Assembly (NCBI RefSeq): GCF_009392895.1
Contig: NZ_CP045488.1
Coordinates: forward strand, 2,604,001 to 2,668,000
From: Natronorubrum aibiense
Lineage (GTDB): Archaea > Halobacteriota > Halobacteria > Halobacteriales > Natrialbaceae
Reading direction: 5' to 3'
Length of the DNA: 64,000 bases
A program made the translations under genes and the position numbers. The notes under the pieces were generated by a model that worked only from the letters and a program-made list of their open reading frames with translations, did not search any database and was not told the origin of the DNA. How positions within the stretch are numbered: position 1 is the first letter of the stretch; every line of letters begins with the position of its first letter. Below are positions 1-7,593 of this stretch, one piece after another.

Positions 1-229
1 TCTCGGCGAACACACCGGCGAGTCGGTCCCCGAGGCCGTCCGTGACCGGGTCGATCACGTCGGGCGTGGAACCGACCGTCGAGCCACAGACGACCAGCGC
101 ACGCTCGAAGCCGTGGCGCTCGAGTTCGGCCCCGAGACCGCCGACACAGCCGGCACCGAACCGGATCGTCGCCGGCTCGTACTCGAATCGAAACGCCGCG
201 TCGCGAGCGTTCGTGTGCGTCACTGTCAT
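1..229 (-). CDS. Iron-containing alcohol dehydrogenase-like protein (3' end outside window)
   Basis: Only the first 76 codons are in the window; the gene runs off the left edge. The start is the ATG at 227-229. The N-terminus has the layout of iron-dependent alcohol dehydrogenases and maleylacetate reductases: a strand reading TIRFGAGCVGGLG, then RALVVCGSTVG, which begins the nucleotide-binding fold. Family members reduce aldehydes or ketones with NAD(P)H and an active-site metal. The metal ligands lie in the missing part, so the substrate cannot be judged. Confidence 0.6.
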   Translation of the reverse strand, partial: MTVTHTNARDAAFRFEYEPATIRFGAGCVGGLGAELERHGFERALVVCGSTVGSTPDVIDPVTDGLGDRLAGVFAE

Positions 230-345
230 GGGTCGCTATCGGTCCCGTCTGCTCCTAAAGGTACGACTCCCGGCAGCACCCTCACGTGGGCGTGCCGTCG
301 GGCCGATTTCGGGATTTGATATATCATCTGTTAGTTTATCCCTGC

Positions 346-1326
346 TCAGTTCCCGCTCGAGTCCACGTTCGGGCCGTCGAACGGCGGTAACTGCGCTTCG
401 ATCTGCTCTCGGTCTGCCTCGAGTTCGTCGGGAAGCACCAGACTCGAGCCCAGCTCCTCGCGGGCTTCGTCTGCGGTAAAGCCCGGTCCCGTCGTCGCCA
501 TCTCGAAGAGGATACCGCCGGGTTCGCGCGTGTAGATCGACTGGAAGTATGTCCGGTCGATGACCCTCGAGGGGCGCAGCCCGTGGTCGGCGAATGCCTC
601 GCGCCAGCGTTCTTGCTCCTCGACCGACCGGGCTGTGAACGCCACGTGGTGGACCGTGCCGATGCCCATGTGTCCGCGGCCCGCGTCGGTCTCGATCAGA
701 TCAACGATCGAACCCGGCCCGCCAGTCGTGCTCCGGTACCGATACCGGCCGTCGGCTTCGGCCTCGAGGCGGTAGCCGAGGACGTCGGTCAGAACGGCGG
801 CCGTCGGCTCGACGTCGGCGACGGCCAGCGTGACGCTGTGAAAGCCCCGAAGCTGGTGCTCGATCGGAACCAGGCTCTCGTCCCACGGCGTCGCGACGGC
901 TGTGCCATCGTCGGTCGCCAGTTCGTCGTCGGCCGCGACGAGTTCGAGTTCGATCCCGTCGGGGTCGGCAAATCGGAGGACGGTCTCGCCGAAGCGCTCG
1001 TCTCGCTCGACGTCGACGGCCCTCGACTCGAGTCGATCACGCCAGTAGTCGACCGAGTCGGTCGGGATTCTGTAGGCCGTCGTCTGGGTCTGGCCGGCGC
1101 CGAACGTCCCTTCGTGGCCCGTCTCGGTCCACGGGAAGAACGTGATGTTCGTGCCGGGCGTCCCCGCCCCGTCGCCGAAGTAGAAGTGGTACGTCCCCGG
1201 ATCGTCGTGGTTGACGGTTCGCTTGACGAATCGCAAGCCCAGCATGTCGACGTAGAAGTCGGCGTTTCGTTGCGAGTCGCCCGCGATAGCCGTCACGTGA
1301 TGGAGGCCAGAGGTCTGTGGTGACAT
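346..1326 (-). CDS. VOC-family ring-cleaving dioxygenase
   Basis: A two-module vicinal-oxygen-chelate protein of 326 residues. Each half starts with a typical strand (GLHHVTAIAGD and GFHSVTLAVAD), and metal-ligand-type His and Glu residues recur (HHVTAI, GTVHHVAFTA, GILFEMAT). It matches the MhqO/CatE-like ring-cleaving dioxygenases that open hydroquinone or catechol-like rings with Fe(II) and oxygen. The frame stays open to 1389, but the start at MSPQTSGLHHV fits the family, because the fold begins ten residues later. It is a single gene; substrate unknown. Confidence 0.8.
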   Translation of the reverse strand: MSPQTSGLHHVTAIAGDSQRNADFYVDMLGLRFVKRTVNHDDPGTYHFYFGDGAGTPGTNITFFPWTETGHEGTFGAGQTQTTAYRIPTDSVDYWRDRLESRAVDVERDERFGETVLRFADPDGIELELVAADDELATDDGTAVATPWDESLVPIEHQLRGFHSVTLAVADVEPTAAVLTDVLGYRLEAEADGRYRYRSTTGGPGSIVDLIETDAGRGHMGIGTVHHVAFTARSVEEQERWREAFADHGLRPSRVIDRTYFQSIYTREPGGILFEMATTGPGFTADEAREELGSSLVLPDELEADREQIEAQLPPFDGPNVDSSGN

Positions 1327-1526
1327 CGAGACAGTGTAGGTACCCACGGTAGAGAACTGTTTGCGAACGGTTACGTCATCGGGTGACATTGGCGTTACTG
1401 TCGTTTACTGCCCGTCACTGCAGAGCCACTCGCACGACTTCCCGTGACGACGTGTCTCAGTGGATCGGCCACCAATCACAGTCGGGTCGCAATATAAAAA
1501 GTGAAAGCGTGATACCGATGTGGGCG

Positions 1527-2168
1527 TTAGTCGTCCGCGGCGACGTCGTCTTCGTCGACGTCGACAGCAGTCGCTTCCTCTTCGGCGACTTCGTCGGGGT
1601 GTGCCTCGAGCGTCGTCTTCTGAATCTCGACGCGGCGCAGTGGGTAGATCGTCTTGGCTTCGCCGTAGATTCCCGAGGAGAGTCGGCCCTCGACGACACT
1701 GTCGACGAGTTCCTCGAAGGTGCGCTCGGCGGCGGCCTCTTCGATCATCTCGACCATCGTCTCGCGGATGGCTTTCTCCTGGCTCGCGTCGGCCTTTTTC
1801 GTCGTGAAGGCGACGGGCTGGATCTGGACGCGGTAGTCGTCCGTCGTGAGGACGGTGACGTACGCCTCGATCTTCGAGGCCCCGCGGCGGACCAGCGAGC
1901 GCAGGTAGTCACGGGTCAGGGAGTGTTCCTTGAACTCCGTGTAAGCGCTGTCGCTGCCGACGTCGGTGATCTTGAAGGTCAGCTTCGTGTTGTTCTCGCT
2001 GGCGTTGTTGTTGAGTTCGCCGAGCGTCGTTTCGATGGTTCGGTCGTAGACCTTTTCCGGTTCGTCTGCGGGGGTTTCGCCGAGTTCTTGGCGGTCGAAC
2101 TGCTCCGGTGCCAGAACGGTGTACCACCGCTTTTCCTGTTTTGCGCGTGAAACTGATCGTTCACTCAT
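1527..2168 (-). CDS. rps3ae: 30S ribosomal protein eS1 (S3Ae)
   Basis: A 213-residue protein with the archaeal/eukaryal S3Ae fold: N-terminal KQEKRWYTVLAP, central TRDYLRSLVRRGASKIEAY, and the conserved IYPLRRVEIQK near the end, followed by an acidic haloarchaeal tail. It is a small-subunit ribosomal protein at the mRNA exit platform. The start at MSERSVSRAK overlaps the end of pcc1 by 8 bases, so the genes are probably cotranscribed and translationally coupled. It is the last gene of the leftward block rps15 - DHH protein - pcc1 - rps3ae. Confidence 0.95.
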   Translation of the reverse strand: MSERSVSRAKQEKRWYTVLAPEQFDRQELGETPADEPEKVYDRTIETTLGELNNNASENNTKLTFKITDVGSDSAYTEFKEHSLTRDYLRSLVRRGASKIEAYVTVLTTDDYRVQIQPVAFTTKKADASQEKAIRETMVEMIEEAAAERTFEELVDSVVEGRLSSGIYGEAKTIYPLRRVEIQKTTLEAHPDEVAEEEATAVDVDEDDVAADD

Positions 2169-2460
2169 TGTTTGGTAGTGTCTCTGAGTCGCTGTCGGAC
2201 ACAGCTCCCGTGTCCGTCGGTTGCTCGCGCTGTCCCGCTCGTGTCTGCTCGATGACGTCGACTGCGACCTCGAGATTGACGACGTAGTCGTCGACCGTCG
2301 AGTGAAGTCCGCCGGTCGTCTCGCGTTCGATTTGCGTGACGACAGCGTCGCCGTCGTCTGCGACGACGGTCTGCATCTCGTCGGTGTTGTCCGGGCGGAT
2401 CGCCCGCACAACGAGGTCCGGCTCGTCGTGTGTCGTTCGAATAGTCGCGCGTCGATTCAT
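2161..2460 (-). CDS. pcc1: KEOPS complex subunit Pcc1
   Basis: A 99-residue protein with the Pcc1 signature: an N-terminal strand, acidic loop DNTDEM, a second strand, then the long helix STVDDYVVNLEVAVDVIEQ. Pcc1 is the dimerising subunit of KEOPS, which makes the t6A modification at position 37 of ANN-decoding tRNAs. The ORF overlaps the DHH gene by 4 bases and rps3ae by 8, consistent with one operon. The call is from motif layout and from position, since pcc1 beside rps3ae is common in haloarchaea. Confidence 0.85.
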   Translation of the reverse strand: MNRRATIRTTHDEPDLVVRAIRPDNTDEMQTVVADDGDAVVTQIERETTGGLHSTVDDYVVNLEVAVDVIEQTRAGQREQPTDTGAVSDSDSETLPNNE

Positions 2461-3671
2461 AGCAGCTCCCTCACTGTCTCGATAATCGTCGCGTCGTCTT
2501 CGATCGAATTGTACCGAAGGTAGCCACGTCGGTGGCCGATGTCGTACTCGGCGCTCGCGTCGCCCGTGTCTCCGAGCGCTCGCGCGATCCCCTCGACGGT
2601 CGCACCGAGGACATCGTCGTCGCGGGTCACGAGTGCAGCCTCGCCGATGCCGTCATCGGCTGAGCCCCCACTGATGGCGAGGACGACCGGCTCCAGCGAT
2701 CGAAACGCCGCTACGAGGCGGCCGACCGCAGTAACCGGGCCGCCGTCGATGCGGACGACGAACAGCCCGTTGTACCGGCTCGTCGACGCTCCCTCGAGTG
2801 CTTCGTGAGCACGGCGGCCATACTCGCGCCAGGCCGCAAGCGCCGGTTCGTGGACGTCGTGTCCCATCGCGAGCGCAACGCCCGTACCGGGCTCGACTCG
2901 AGCCGTCGCCTCGAGCACGTCGGCGAAACCGCCGACCGTCTCGAACACGTGGTCGGGCGTCGCGTACGGACGCAGCGCCCGCTGAATCGCGTCCGCTGCC
3001 GTCGCGGTCGCCTCGTCGGCGCCGACGACGTCCAGCGCGACGGCCGAGCCGATCGCCCGGTGATCGTCGTCTGCGAGCGTCTCGGGGGAATCGAGTGCGA
3101 CACCGAGTCCTACGAGGGCCTCGCGTGCCGCATCGACATCGCCCGACCACGGCCCGAGGAGACGCGTCGAGTGGGCGATTCCGTCGACCGGATCCGCGGT
3201 CGGTGCCGCGACACCCGGTCGGCGGGCGACGAGATCGCGGTCTTTCGCGGTCTCGAGCACCCACTCGCTCTCGCCGGCTCCCGGCTCGATCTCGGCGGCG
3301 ACGAGGCCGGCGAGTGCGAGGACGGGGTCCGGCGTCGTTCCAAGATCGCGAACGCACTCGAGTGCCGCGAGCGTGGCCGGCCGATCGGTCGTCTCGAGTC
3401 GCGTCACGCCCGCATCGATCGCGCCGATACCGACCGTGACGTCGTCGCTATCCGACGATCGCTCGCGAACGCGTGCGGTTCGGCTCGCGACGGTCCGGCC
3501 GGTGCTCACCTGGAACGGCGTGTCGCGCTCGGCCAGCGCCCTCGCGAGGAGGCCACTCGCCGCGAGCGCGTCGCCGTCGGCTCGCGCGACGATGTGGACG
3601 AAGCCCGCGCTCTCGAGGTCGCTCGAGAGCGGGGCGGACGTCGAGTCGACGGACCGGCCTTCGGTTGCCAT
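2457..3671 (-). CDS. RecJ-like DHH-superfamily phosphoesterase
   Basis: A 404-residue protein whose N-terminus (HIVARADGDALAASGLLARAL) is the first DHH-family motif in the variant form seen in archaeal RecJ-like proteins. The C-terminus has a DHHA1-like glycine-rich element (AISGGSADDGIGEAALV). Relatives are single-strand nucleases or GINS-associated proteins in replication and repair. The canonical DHH triplet is not visible, so catalytic activity is uncertain. It lies between rps15 and pcc1, overlaps pcc1 by 4 bases, and belongs to a translation/tRNA-modification operon. Confidence 0.75.
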   Translation of the reverse strand: MATEGRSVDSTSAPLSSDLESAGFVHIVARADGDALAASGLLARALAERDTPFQVSTGRTVASRTARVRERSSDSDDVTVGIGAIDAGVTRLETTDRPATLAALECVRDLGTTPDPVLALAGLVAAEIEPGAGESEWVLETAKDRDLVARRPGVAAPTADPVDGIAHSTRLLGPWSGDVDAAREALVGLGVALDSPETLADDDHRAIGSAVALDVVGADEATATAADAIQRALRPYATPDHVFETVGGFADVLEATARVEPGTGVALAMGHDVHEPALAAWREYGRRAHEALEGASTSRYNGLFVVRIDGGPVTAVGRLVAAFRSLEPVVLAISGGSADDGIGEAALVTRDDDVLGATVEGIARALGDTGDASAEYDIGHRRGYLRYNSIEDDATIIETVRELL

Positions 3672-3683
3672 ATCGGGACGGAG

Positions 3684-4151
3684 TTACGATTCGACGAGTT
3701 CCTTCGCGACGTCGTAGGAGTACGTGAAGTCGGGCTCGAGCTCGTCGCCACGGTAGTAGTCGACGAGGCGTCGGACTTTCGACTCCGTGTTCTGCAGGGC
3801 ACGTTTGTTCTGGTAGTCCTGCTGGTTCTGCTGGATGTGCTCGCGCAGACGCACGGCGCGTTCCATCAGGTTGTAGAGGTCCTCGGGAATGTCTGACTTC
3901 GCATCGTTCTCCTCGAGAATCTCGGTGAGCTTCTTGCCGGTCGCCAACTTGACGTCCGGGATCGGCGTGCCCGTGACTCCTTCGTCACGCAGCTTCATGC
4001 CGATCTGACTCGGCTCGTAGCCCTGCTCTGCTAGTTCGACGACTCGGTCTTCGATCTTGTCCGAGTCGACGTCGCTCCACTCCGGCGGTTCGTCTGCCGC
4101 TGGCTTGTCCGATCCGGACGAGCCACGACGGCGGGTGTGCATTCGTGCCAT
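3684..4151 (-). CDS. rps15: 30S ribosomal protein uS15
   Basis: The 155-residue archaeal form of S15. It has an N-terminal extension (MARMHTRRRGSS), the archaeal helix block (EQGYEPSQIGMKLRDEGV), and the conserved C-terminal rRNA-binding part (LREHIQQNQQDYQNKRAL, then RRLVDYYR). It binds the central domain of 16S rRNA. The start at 4151 gives the usual MARMHTRRRG; an alternative ATG lies three codons in, at MHTRRRG. It is the first gene of the leftward operon, so its promoter should lie between 4152 and the tRNA gene. Confidence 0.95.
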   Translation of the reverse strand: MARMHTRRRGSSGSDKPAADEPPEWSDVDSDKIEDRVVELAEQGYEPSQIGMKLRDEGVTGTPIPDVKLATGKKLTEILEENDAKSDIPEDLYNLMERAVRLREHIQQNQQDYQNKRALQNTESKVRRLVDYYRGDELEPDFTYSYDVAKELVES

Positions 4152-4463
4152 TGGTCGAGGATAGGAACCGCACTGACCGCTCCGTACGTAACAGTCGGCT
4201 CGACCGACTGTCGGTGCACTTCCGCAATCCCAAGCCAGCCGAAAGAGTGGCCGGCACAGTCGGATTTGCGGCCGCGCGCTTCCCACCGTCGCTTTCAGTC
4301 GGACGGACTAAAGGGTTTCTAGACCGGGCTCGAGGCGATCCCGATAACTCGAGTCCGAACGGCGAGCCACGTGCGTTCCCTCGCATGTGTGTGATTTTCA
4401 GGGTGGGCTCGAGCGTTTCGAGGGGTTTATCTATTCCCCTGCAAAAGGACTAAATGCGAACGA
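4152..4463. other. Intergenic region between rps15 and tRNA-Ala
   Basis: Between the divergent rps15 operon and tRNA-Ala. It should hold both promoters. The only element I can point to is the TATA-like box for the tRNA near its right end. No gene is supported here. Confidence 0.5.
4426..4433 (+). promoter_or_regulatory. TATA box of tRNA-Ala
   Basis: TTTATCTA lies about 31 bases upstream of the mature tRNA 5' end, inside the AT-rich centre of GGGGTTTATCTATTCCCC. This is the distance expected for an archaeal TBP site. Seen in sequence; not tested. Confidence 0.5.
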
Positions 4464-4535
4464 GGGCTCGTAGATCAGGGGTAGATCACTCCCTTGGCAT
4501 GGGAGAGGCCCCGGGTTCAAATCCCGGCGAGTCCA
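4464..4535 (+). tRNA. tRNA-Ala(GGC)
   Basis: A 72-base cloverleaf. The acceptor stem GGGCTCG pairs with CGAGTCC and includes the G3:U70 wobble pair that identifies tRNA-Ala. The anticodon stem CTCCC/GGGAG encloses loop TTGGCAT, so the anticodon is GGC. The T arm is CCGGG-TTCAAAT-CCCGG. Discriminator base A; no encoded CCA. The 3' end is the integration site of the provirus to its right, and its last 13 bases are part of the attachment repeat, so the gene stays intact after integration. Confidence 0.97.
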
Positions 4536-4545
4536 CTCGAAATTT
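4523..4545. repeat. attL: left copy of 23-bp attachment repeat
   Basis: The repeat begins CCCGGCGAGTCCA (tRNA 3' end) and continues ten bases downstream to AAATTT. It is identical to 28024-28046. The bases flanking each copy differ, so the repeat length is exactly 23. Confidence 0.93.
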
Positions 4546-4649
4546 GGCGTTTCAGACCTTCTACTTGCTGAATTCCGTTCCCTAAGGGTATTCTGACGGC
4601 TATCGATGCCACAGTGCTGACAGCTGCTTGCTTGAGAGTCATGTTCCTG

Positions 4650-5657
4650 TTATAGATCTTCGATGAAGTCGCGTCGCTGTTCCATCTTCTCACGGTCTGT
4701 ACGGCGGTCGTAGTGGCGATCGAGGATTTCAGAGGAAACGTCACACCGGTCGCTGACGATTTTCTCCGGAATGTCCTCGCGGAGCTGGTACGTGATCGCC
4801 CCGCGCCTGATTGTGTGCGGCGAGAGACTGCTCGGACAGTCGTAGTAGTGCCCGTACTCGGTGGCTTCGCAGTCCTTCGGCTCGCGATCGTGGGGACAGC
4901 CCTCGATCATGCAGGGCTGCGTGAGTCGGTACACCTCCGAACGGATCTGCCCGGAACTCAGCCGCCCTCGATCGCTCGTCACGAGCGGCTCGCGTCCGTG
5001 TTTGTCCACGACGTCGTGACGGTGAAACCGGATGTACTCGTCGAGGACGTCGCAGTAGTAGTCGTCAAGCGCGATCGCCCGCTCAGCTGGCTTCTGGTTC
5101 TTGAGCGGTGTCCCAGTGTCCGGACGGTGCCGAAGCCAGAAGCACTGGTCGTTGGGCTCGTAGTCCTCGAGGTCGACCGCTCGAAGACTCCCGAGGCGGA
5201 TCCCCGTATGCCAGAGGATCGCCATGATGACGTGTTCTCGGCTCGCGCGCCTGTACCGCTCGAGGTAGCCGATGATCTTCCAAGCGCGATCGGACTCGAG
5301 CATCTCGTCGCGCGCTTCGTCACCGCGGTCGACGTCCGGCAGCTTCACCCGCTCACGCATCCCTGGCTCGACGGCGTCGATCGACGCGCAGAACTCGAGA
5401 AAGACGCGCAGCGTTGCGAGCTGCCCGCGGAGCGTGACGATGTTCACATCCTGCTGTCGCCACACTCGGTAGCGGTGGAGATCGCGACCGGTGAGGTCGT
5501 TGAGGTTGTCGATCCCGACCTTGGCACACCACTCGACGAAAGCGTTGAGCCGATACTTGTGGTTCTGCAGCGTCTTTGCGCTCACCTCGAGTTCTCGGTG
5601 AGAGACGTAGAGGTCGACTGCTTCTCGTGGTGAGATTGGCTCGAGATCGTCGCTCAT
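4650..5657 (-). CDS. int: Tyrosine recombinase (provirus integrase)
   Basis: A 335-residue site-specific recombinase. The N-terminal SAM-like core-binding domain spans about residues 10-105 (TLQNHKYRLNAFVEWC). The catalytic domain shows Arg I in HTGIRLGSLR, the HxxR box in LSPHTIRRGA, and the nucleophile Tyr in LDRHYDRR. A Cys/His-rich insertion (CMIEGCPHD, then CEATEYGHYYDC) is common in haloarchaeal integrases. It lies directly beside attL with its 3' end toward the tRNA, the standard arrangement for an integrase acting on that site. The start overlaps the stop of the next gene (ATGA). Confidence 0.93.
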   Translation of the reverse strand: MSDDLEPISPREAVDLYVSHRELEVSAKTLQNHKYRLNAFVEWCAKVGIDNLNDLTGRDLHRYRVWRQQDVNIVTLRGQLATLRVFLEFCASIDAVEPGMRERVKLPDVDRGDEARDEMLESDRAWKIIGYLERYRRASREHVIMAILWHTGIRLGSLRAVDLEDYEPNDQCFWLRHRPDTGTPLKNQKPAERAIALDDYYCDVLDEYIRFHRHDVVDKHGREPLVTSDRGRLSSGQIRSEVYRLTQPCMIEGCPHDREPKDCEATEYGHYYDCPSSLSPHTIRRGAITYQLREDIPEKIVSDRCDVSSEILDRHYDRRTDREKMEQRRDFIEDL

Positions 5658-5881
5658 CGGTCACCTCCACAGTCAGTATCTGTCTCTCGTTGCTGGTCGT
5701 TTCCGATAGAGTGCTCGAGTCGATGCCGCTCTGGCCGGTGTGGGACTTCGAAGACAGGATGTGGTTCGTCGTTTTCTTCATCCCACTCGTTGATCTCCTC
5801 TCGAGTAGCTGAACGTTCGGTACCGTCTGTAGACTCACAACTCACCTCTGCACAGGCCTTATCGCGATCGTCGTCGCTCAT
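5654..5881 (-). CDS. Small acidic hypothetical protein of the integrase operon
   Basis: 75 residues, highly charged (Asp, Glu, Arg), with no recognised domain. It overlaps the integrase start and the zinc-ribbon stop by four bases each, so it is translated from the same leftward message. Its position suggests an excision or recombination accessory role, but nothing in its sequence shows this. Confidence 0.55.
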   Translation of the reverse strand: MSDDDRDKACAEVSCESTDGTERSATREEINEWDEENDEPHPVFEVPHRPERHRLEHSIGNDQQRETDTDCGGDR

Positions 5882-6087
5882 GCGCTGATCCTCCGCGTCG
5901 CGAAGTTGCTGAGTCGGCGGAAAACACCGCCCCGGCGGAGTTCTCTGCCGTCTTCAGTGTGAACGATGTGGCCACCAGCGTGGCACTCGGTACAGCGGTA
6001 GCAGGCTGCGTCCGTTCTCCCCCAAGCGGTTCGCCGGGCGGTCTTTCCGCAGGTCGAGCAGGTCACCGTCTTGGGCTCGCTGCTCAT
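5878..6087 (-). CDS. Small zinc-ribbon protein
   Basis: 69 residues with two knuckles, CSTCGK and CYRCTEC, spaced as a single zinc ribbon, then a basic C-terminus (RRGGVFRRLSNFATRR). Such proteins often bind nucleic acid. Four-base overlaps with both neighbours place it in the integrase operon. Function unknown. Confidence 0.6.
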   Translation of the reverse strand: MSSEPKTVTCSTCGKTARRTAWGRTDAACYRCTECHAGGHIVHTEDGRELRRGGVFRRLSNFATRRISA

Positions 6088-6716
6088 GGTTCACCTCGAT
6101 CTTCTGACCCACGGCCACAGTTTGGACAAATGGGGCCGTTCTCGACGTCAGCCGCGAACGACTCTCCGCAGTCACAATCGATGGTCTGCGGCTTGTCGTC
6201 TCCGTCGGCTTCGGATACTTGTAGTCCACAAGCCTCGGCACGACGGTAGACGTTCTCCTCGAGCAGCGCCTTCGATTCGGGCAGCAGCGTATAGCTGTTC
6301 GTCCGACCATCGAGTTCGCTCAGTTCAACGAACCCGTCGTCGATTAGGCAGTTGAGGTTCCGGTACAGCCGGCTGTGAGGAATGTCGTAGTAATACTCCT
6401 CGAGTTCTTCCTCGATCGCGAGCCCGTAGGAAGCTACGCCAGCTGACTGAAGTCGTGCGATGATCTCGATGATATCGCGCTGGAAGCCGGAGAGTTCACC
6501 CCACCCGACACCAACTTGAGGTTGTTCCCCGGACGAGCCCGTGTCGGAACCACCATCAGGGCGAATGGACGCACATAGTCGACAGGACTTTTCTTTTCGT
6601 CGAGCGTCATAGCCGCTCGCTCGAGCGCCGCAGATACAGCGAGCGTCAGACCTTTTGGCTGGCGATTCCTCTTGCCGTGCGTGGGGTGTACGCCCCACGG
6701 GAGTTCCGTAGTTCAT
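6084..6716 (-). CDS. PadR-like winged-helix regulator flanked by zinc knuckles
   Basis: About 210 residues. The N-terminal part has CICGA and CRLCA knuckles. The middle is a PadR winged helix (LSGFQRDIIEIIARL, helix AIEEELEEYYYD, then SRLYRNLNCLIDDGFVE). The C-terminus is a zinc ribbon (CDCGES, then CPNCGRG). PadR-like proteins of this layout recur in haloarchaeal viruses and plasmids as transcription regulators. The frame is open to 6755; I prefer the ATG at 6716. It is first in the leftward operon with the integrase, so it may control integrase expression, and it diverges from the PhiH1-like repressor. Confidence 0.7.
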   Translation of the reverse strand: MNYGTPVGRTPHARQEESPAKRSDARCICGARASGYDARRKEKSCRLCASIRPDGGSDTGSSGEQPQVGVGWGELSGFQRDIIEIIARLQSAGVASYGLAIEEELEEYYYDIPHSRLYRNLNCLIDDGFVELSELDGRTNSYTLLPESKALLEENVYRRAEACGLQVSEADGDDKPQTIDCDCGESFAADVENGPICPNCGRGSEDRGEP

Positions 6717-6896
6717 GTCCTGATCCGCGGAGCTACCTTCTGGGCGGCGCGCCAACGCCGCCCGGTCTCACATACCAACAAGAGTCATCTTCAACCGAGT
6801 TGGTAGCTCCTCACCTGCACAATTAGAGTGGTATTGCATAAATGCACCGGTCGGGCATATCAGACAAATTTTAGTCTAATCAGCAAATTGCGGAGG

Positions 6897-6929
6897 ATTA
6901 CGTTCCTCTATGCCATTTTGGAACGTAAT
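6897..6929. promoter_or_regulatory. Perfect 10-bp inverted repeat at the repressor start (operator candidate)
   Basis: ATTACGTTCC (6897-6906) and its exact complement GGAACGTAAT (6920-6929) are separated by 13 bases. The right arm runs into the likely ATG at 6928, and the site lies in the divergent region between the PadR-like and PhiH1-like regulators. It is the size and position expected for an autoregulatory operator. The binding protein is inferred. Confidence 0.55.
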
Positions 6930-7239
6930 GAGACAATCTGGGACATGGATGACGATCTGGGACGATCGAATTCTCGAGATTATTCGAGATGAAGACGCTG
7001 GTCGAGTTGGAGATCTCACTGAAAGAGATGCAATTCGCATCTCTCCATCTTCCGTATCCCGTAGATGCAAGAAACTTGCAGAACATGGTCTTCTCACTCC
7101 GCTCGGGAACGGTGTCTACACCATCTCCGATCGAGGTGAGGCATATCTCGACGAAGAGTACGACGCTGAAAACGAGGTCTACCTCAACGGGAACGGAGCG
7201 AACAACGGCCCAACCGCAAGCCAAACCTCTGAATCGTAA
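6910..7239 (+). CDS. PhiH1 repressor-like winged-helix protein
   Basis: 109 residues from the first ATG, or 103 from the ATG at 6928 (MRQSGTWMTIWDD), which matches the usual start of this family. It shows the pattern WDDRILEIIRDE, recognition-helix region SPSSVSRRCKKLAEHGLL, and wing LGNGVYTISDRGEAYLDEE. PhiH1 repressor-type proteins keep haloviral genes silent. The next gene is of the same class and overlaps by one base. The inverted repeat at its start suggests autoregulation. Confidence 0.75.
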   Translation: MPFWNVMRQSGTWMTIWDDRILEIIRDEDAGRVGDLTERDAIRISPSSVSRRCKKLAEHGLLTPLGNGVYTISDRGEAYLDEEYDAENEVYLNGNGANNGPTASQTSES

Positions 7240-7532
7240 TGAGCCGAAAACCCGCTCGCTGGATGTGTACTCTCGATGAACGGATTCTTGAGCATCTCTC
7301 TGAGGATCCTTGGTCTACACCGAAGTATATGTCTCGAGCCATCAAACTCACTGCTTCGCGCGGGCGGGTTGAGGAGAGGTGTCTAATGCTTTCTCAGGTT
7401 GGGTTGATCGCTCCGATTTTCAATGATAGCAATATGTATGAGATCACCGGCGAAGGAGAAGAGTATCTTGACGGTGAGTTAGATGCCGAAAATCGGCCGA
7501 GACCGTCTCCTCGAGCACGTCAGGATCGGTAG
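7239..7532 (+). CDS. Second PhiH1 repressor-like winged-helix protein
   Basis: 97 residues with the same architecture as the gene before it: WMCTLDERILEHL, then GRVEERCLMLSQVGLI, then a wing ending EITGEGEEYLDGELDAE. TAATG overlap with its neighbour indicates translational coupling. Two repressors in series may form a heterodimer or control different promoters; that is inference. Codon use is more AT-rich than in the chromosome. Confidence 0.65.
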   Translation: MSRKPARWMCTLDERILEHLSEDPWSTPKYMSRAIKLTASRGRVEERCLMLSQVGLIAPIFNDSNMYEITGEGEEYLDGELDAENRPRPSPRARQDR

Positions 7533-7593
7533 CAAAAACCTCTTGTTCTATAACAAGGTTTATTCGCATCCTATTTTATTACCGTTATATAGA

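Noticed and set aside
583-1323. Plus-strand 246-codon frame
   Set aside because: Antisense to the ring-cleaving dioxygenase with its two VOC modules; no protein-like motif of its own.
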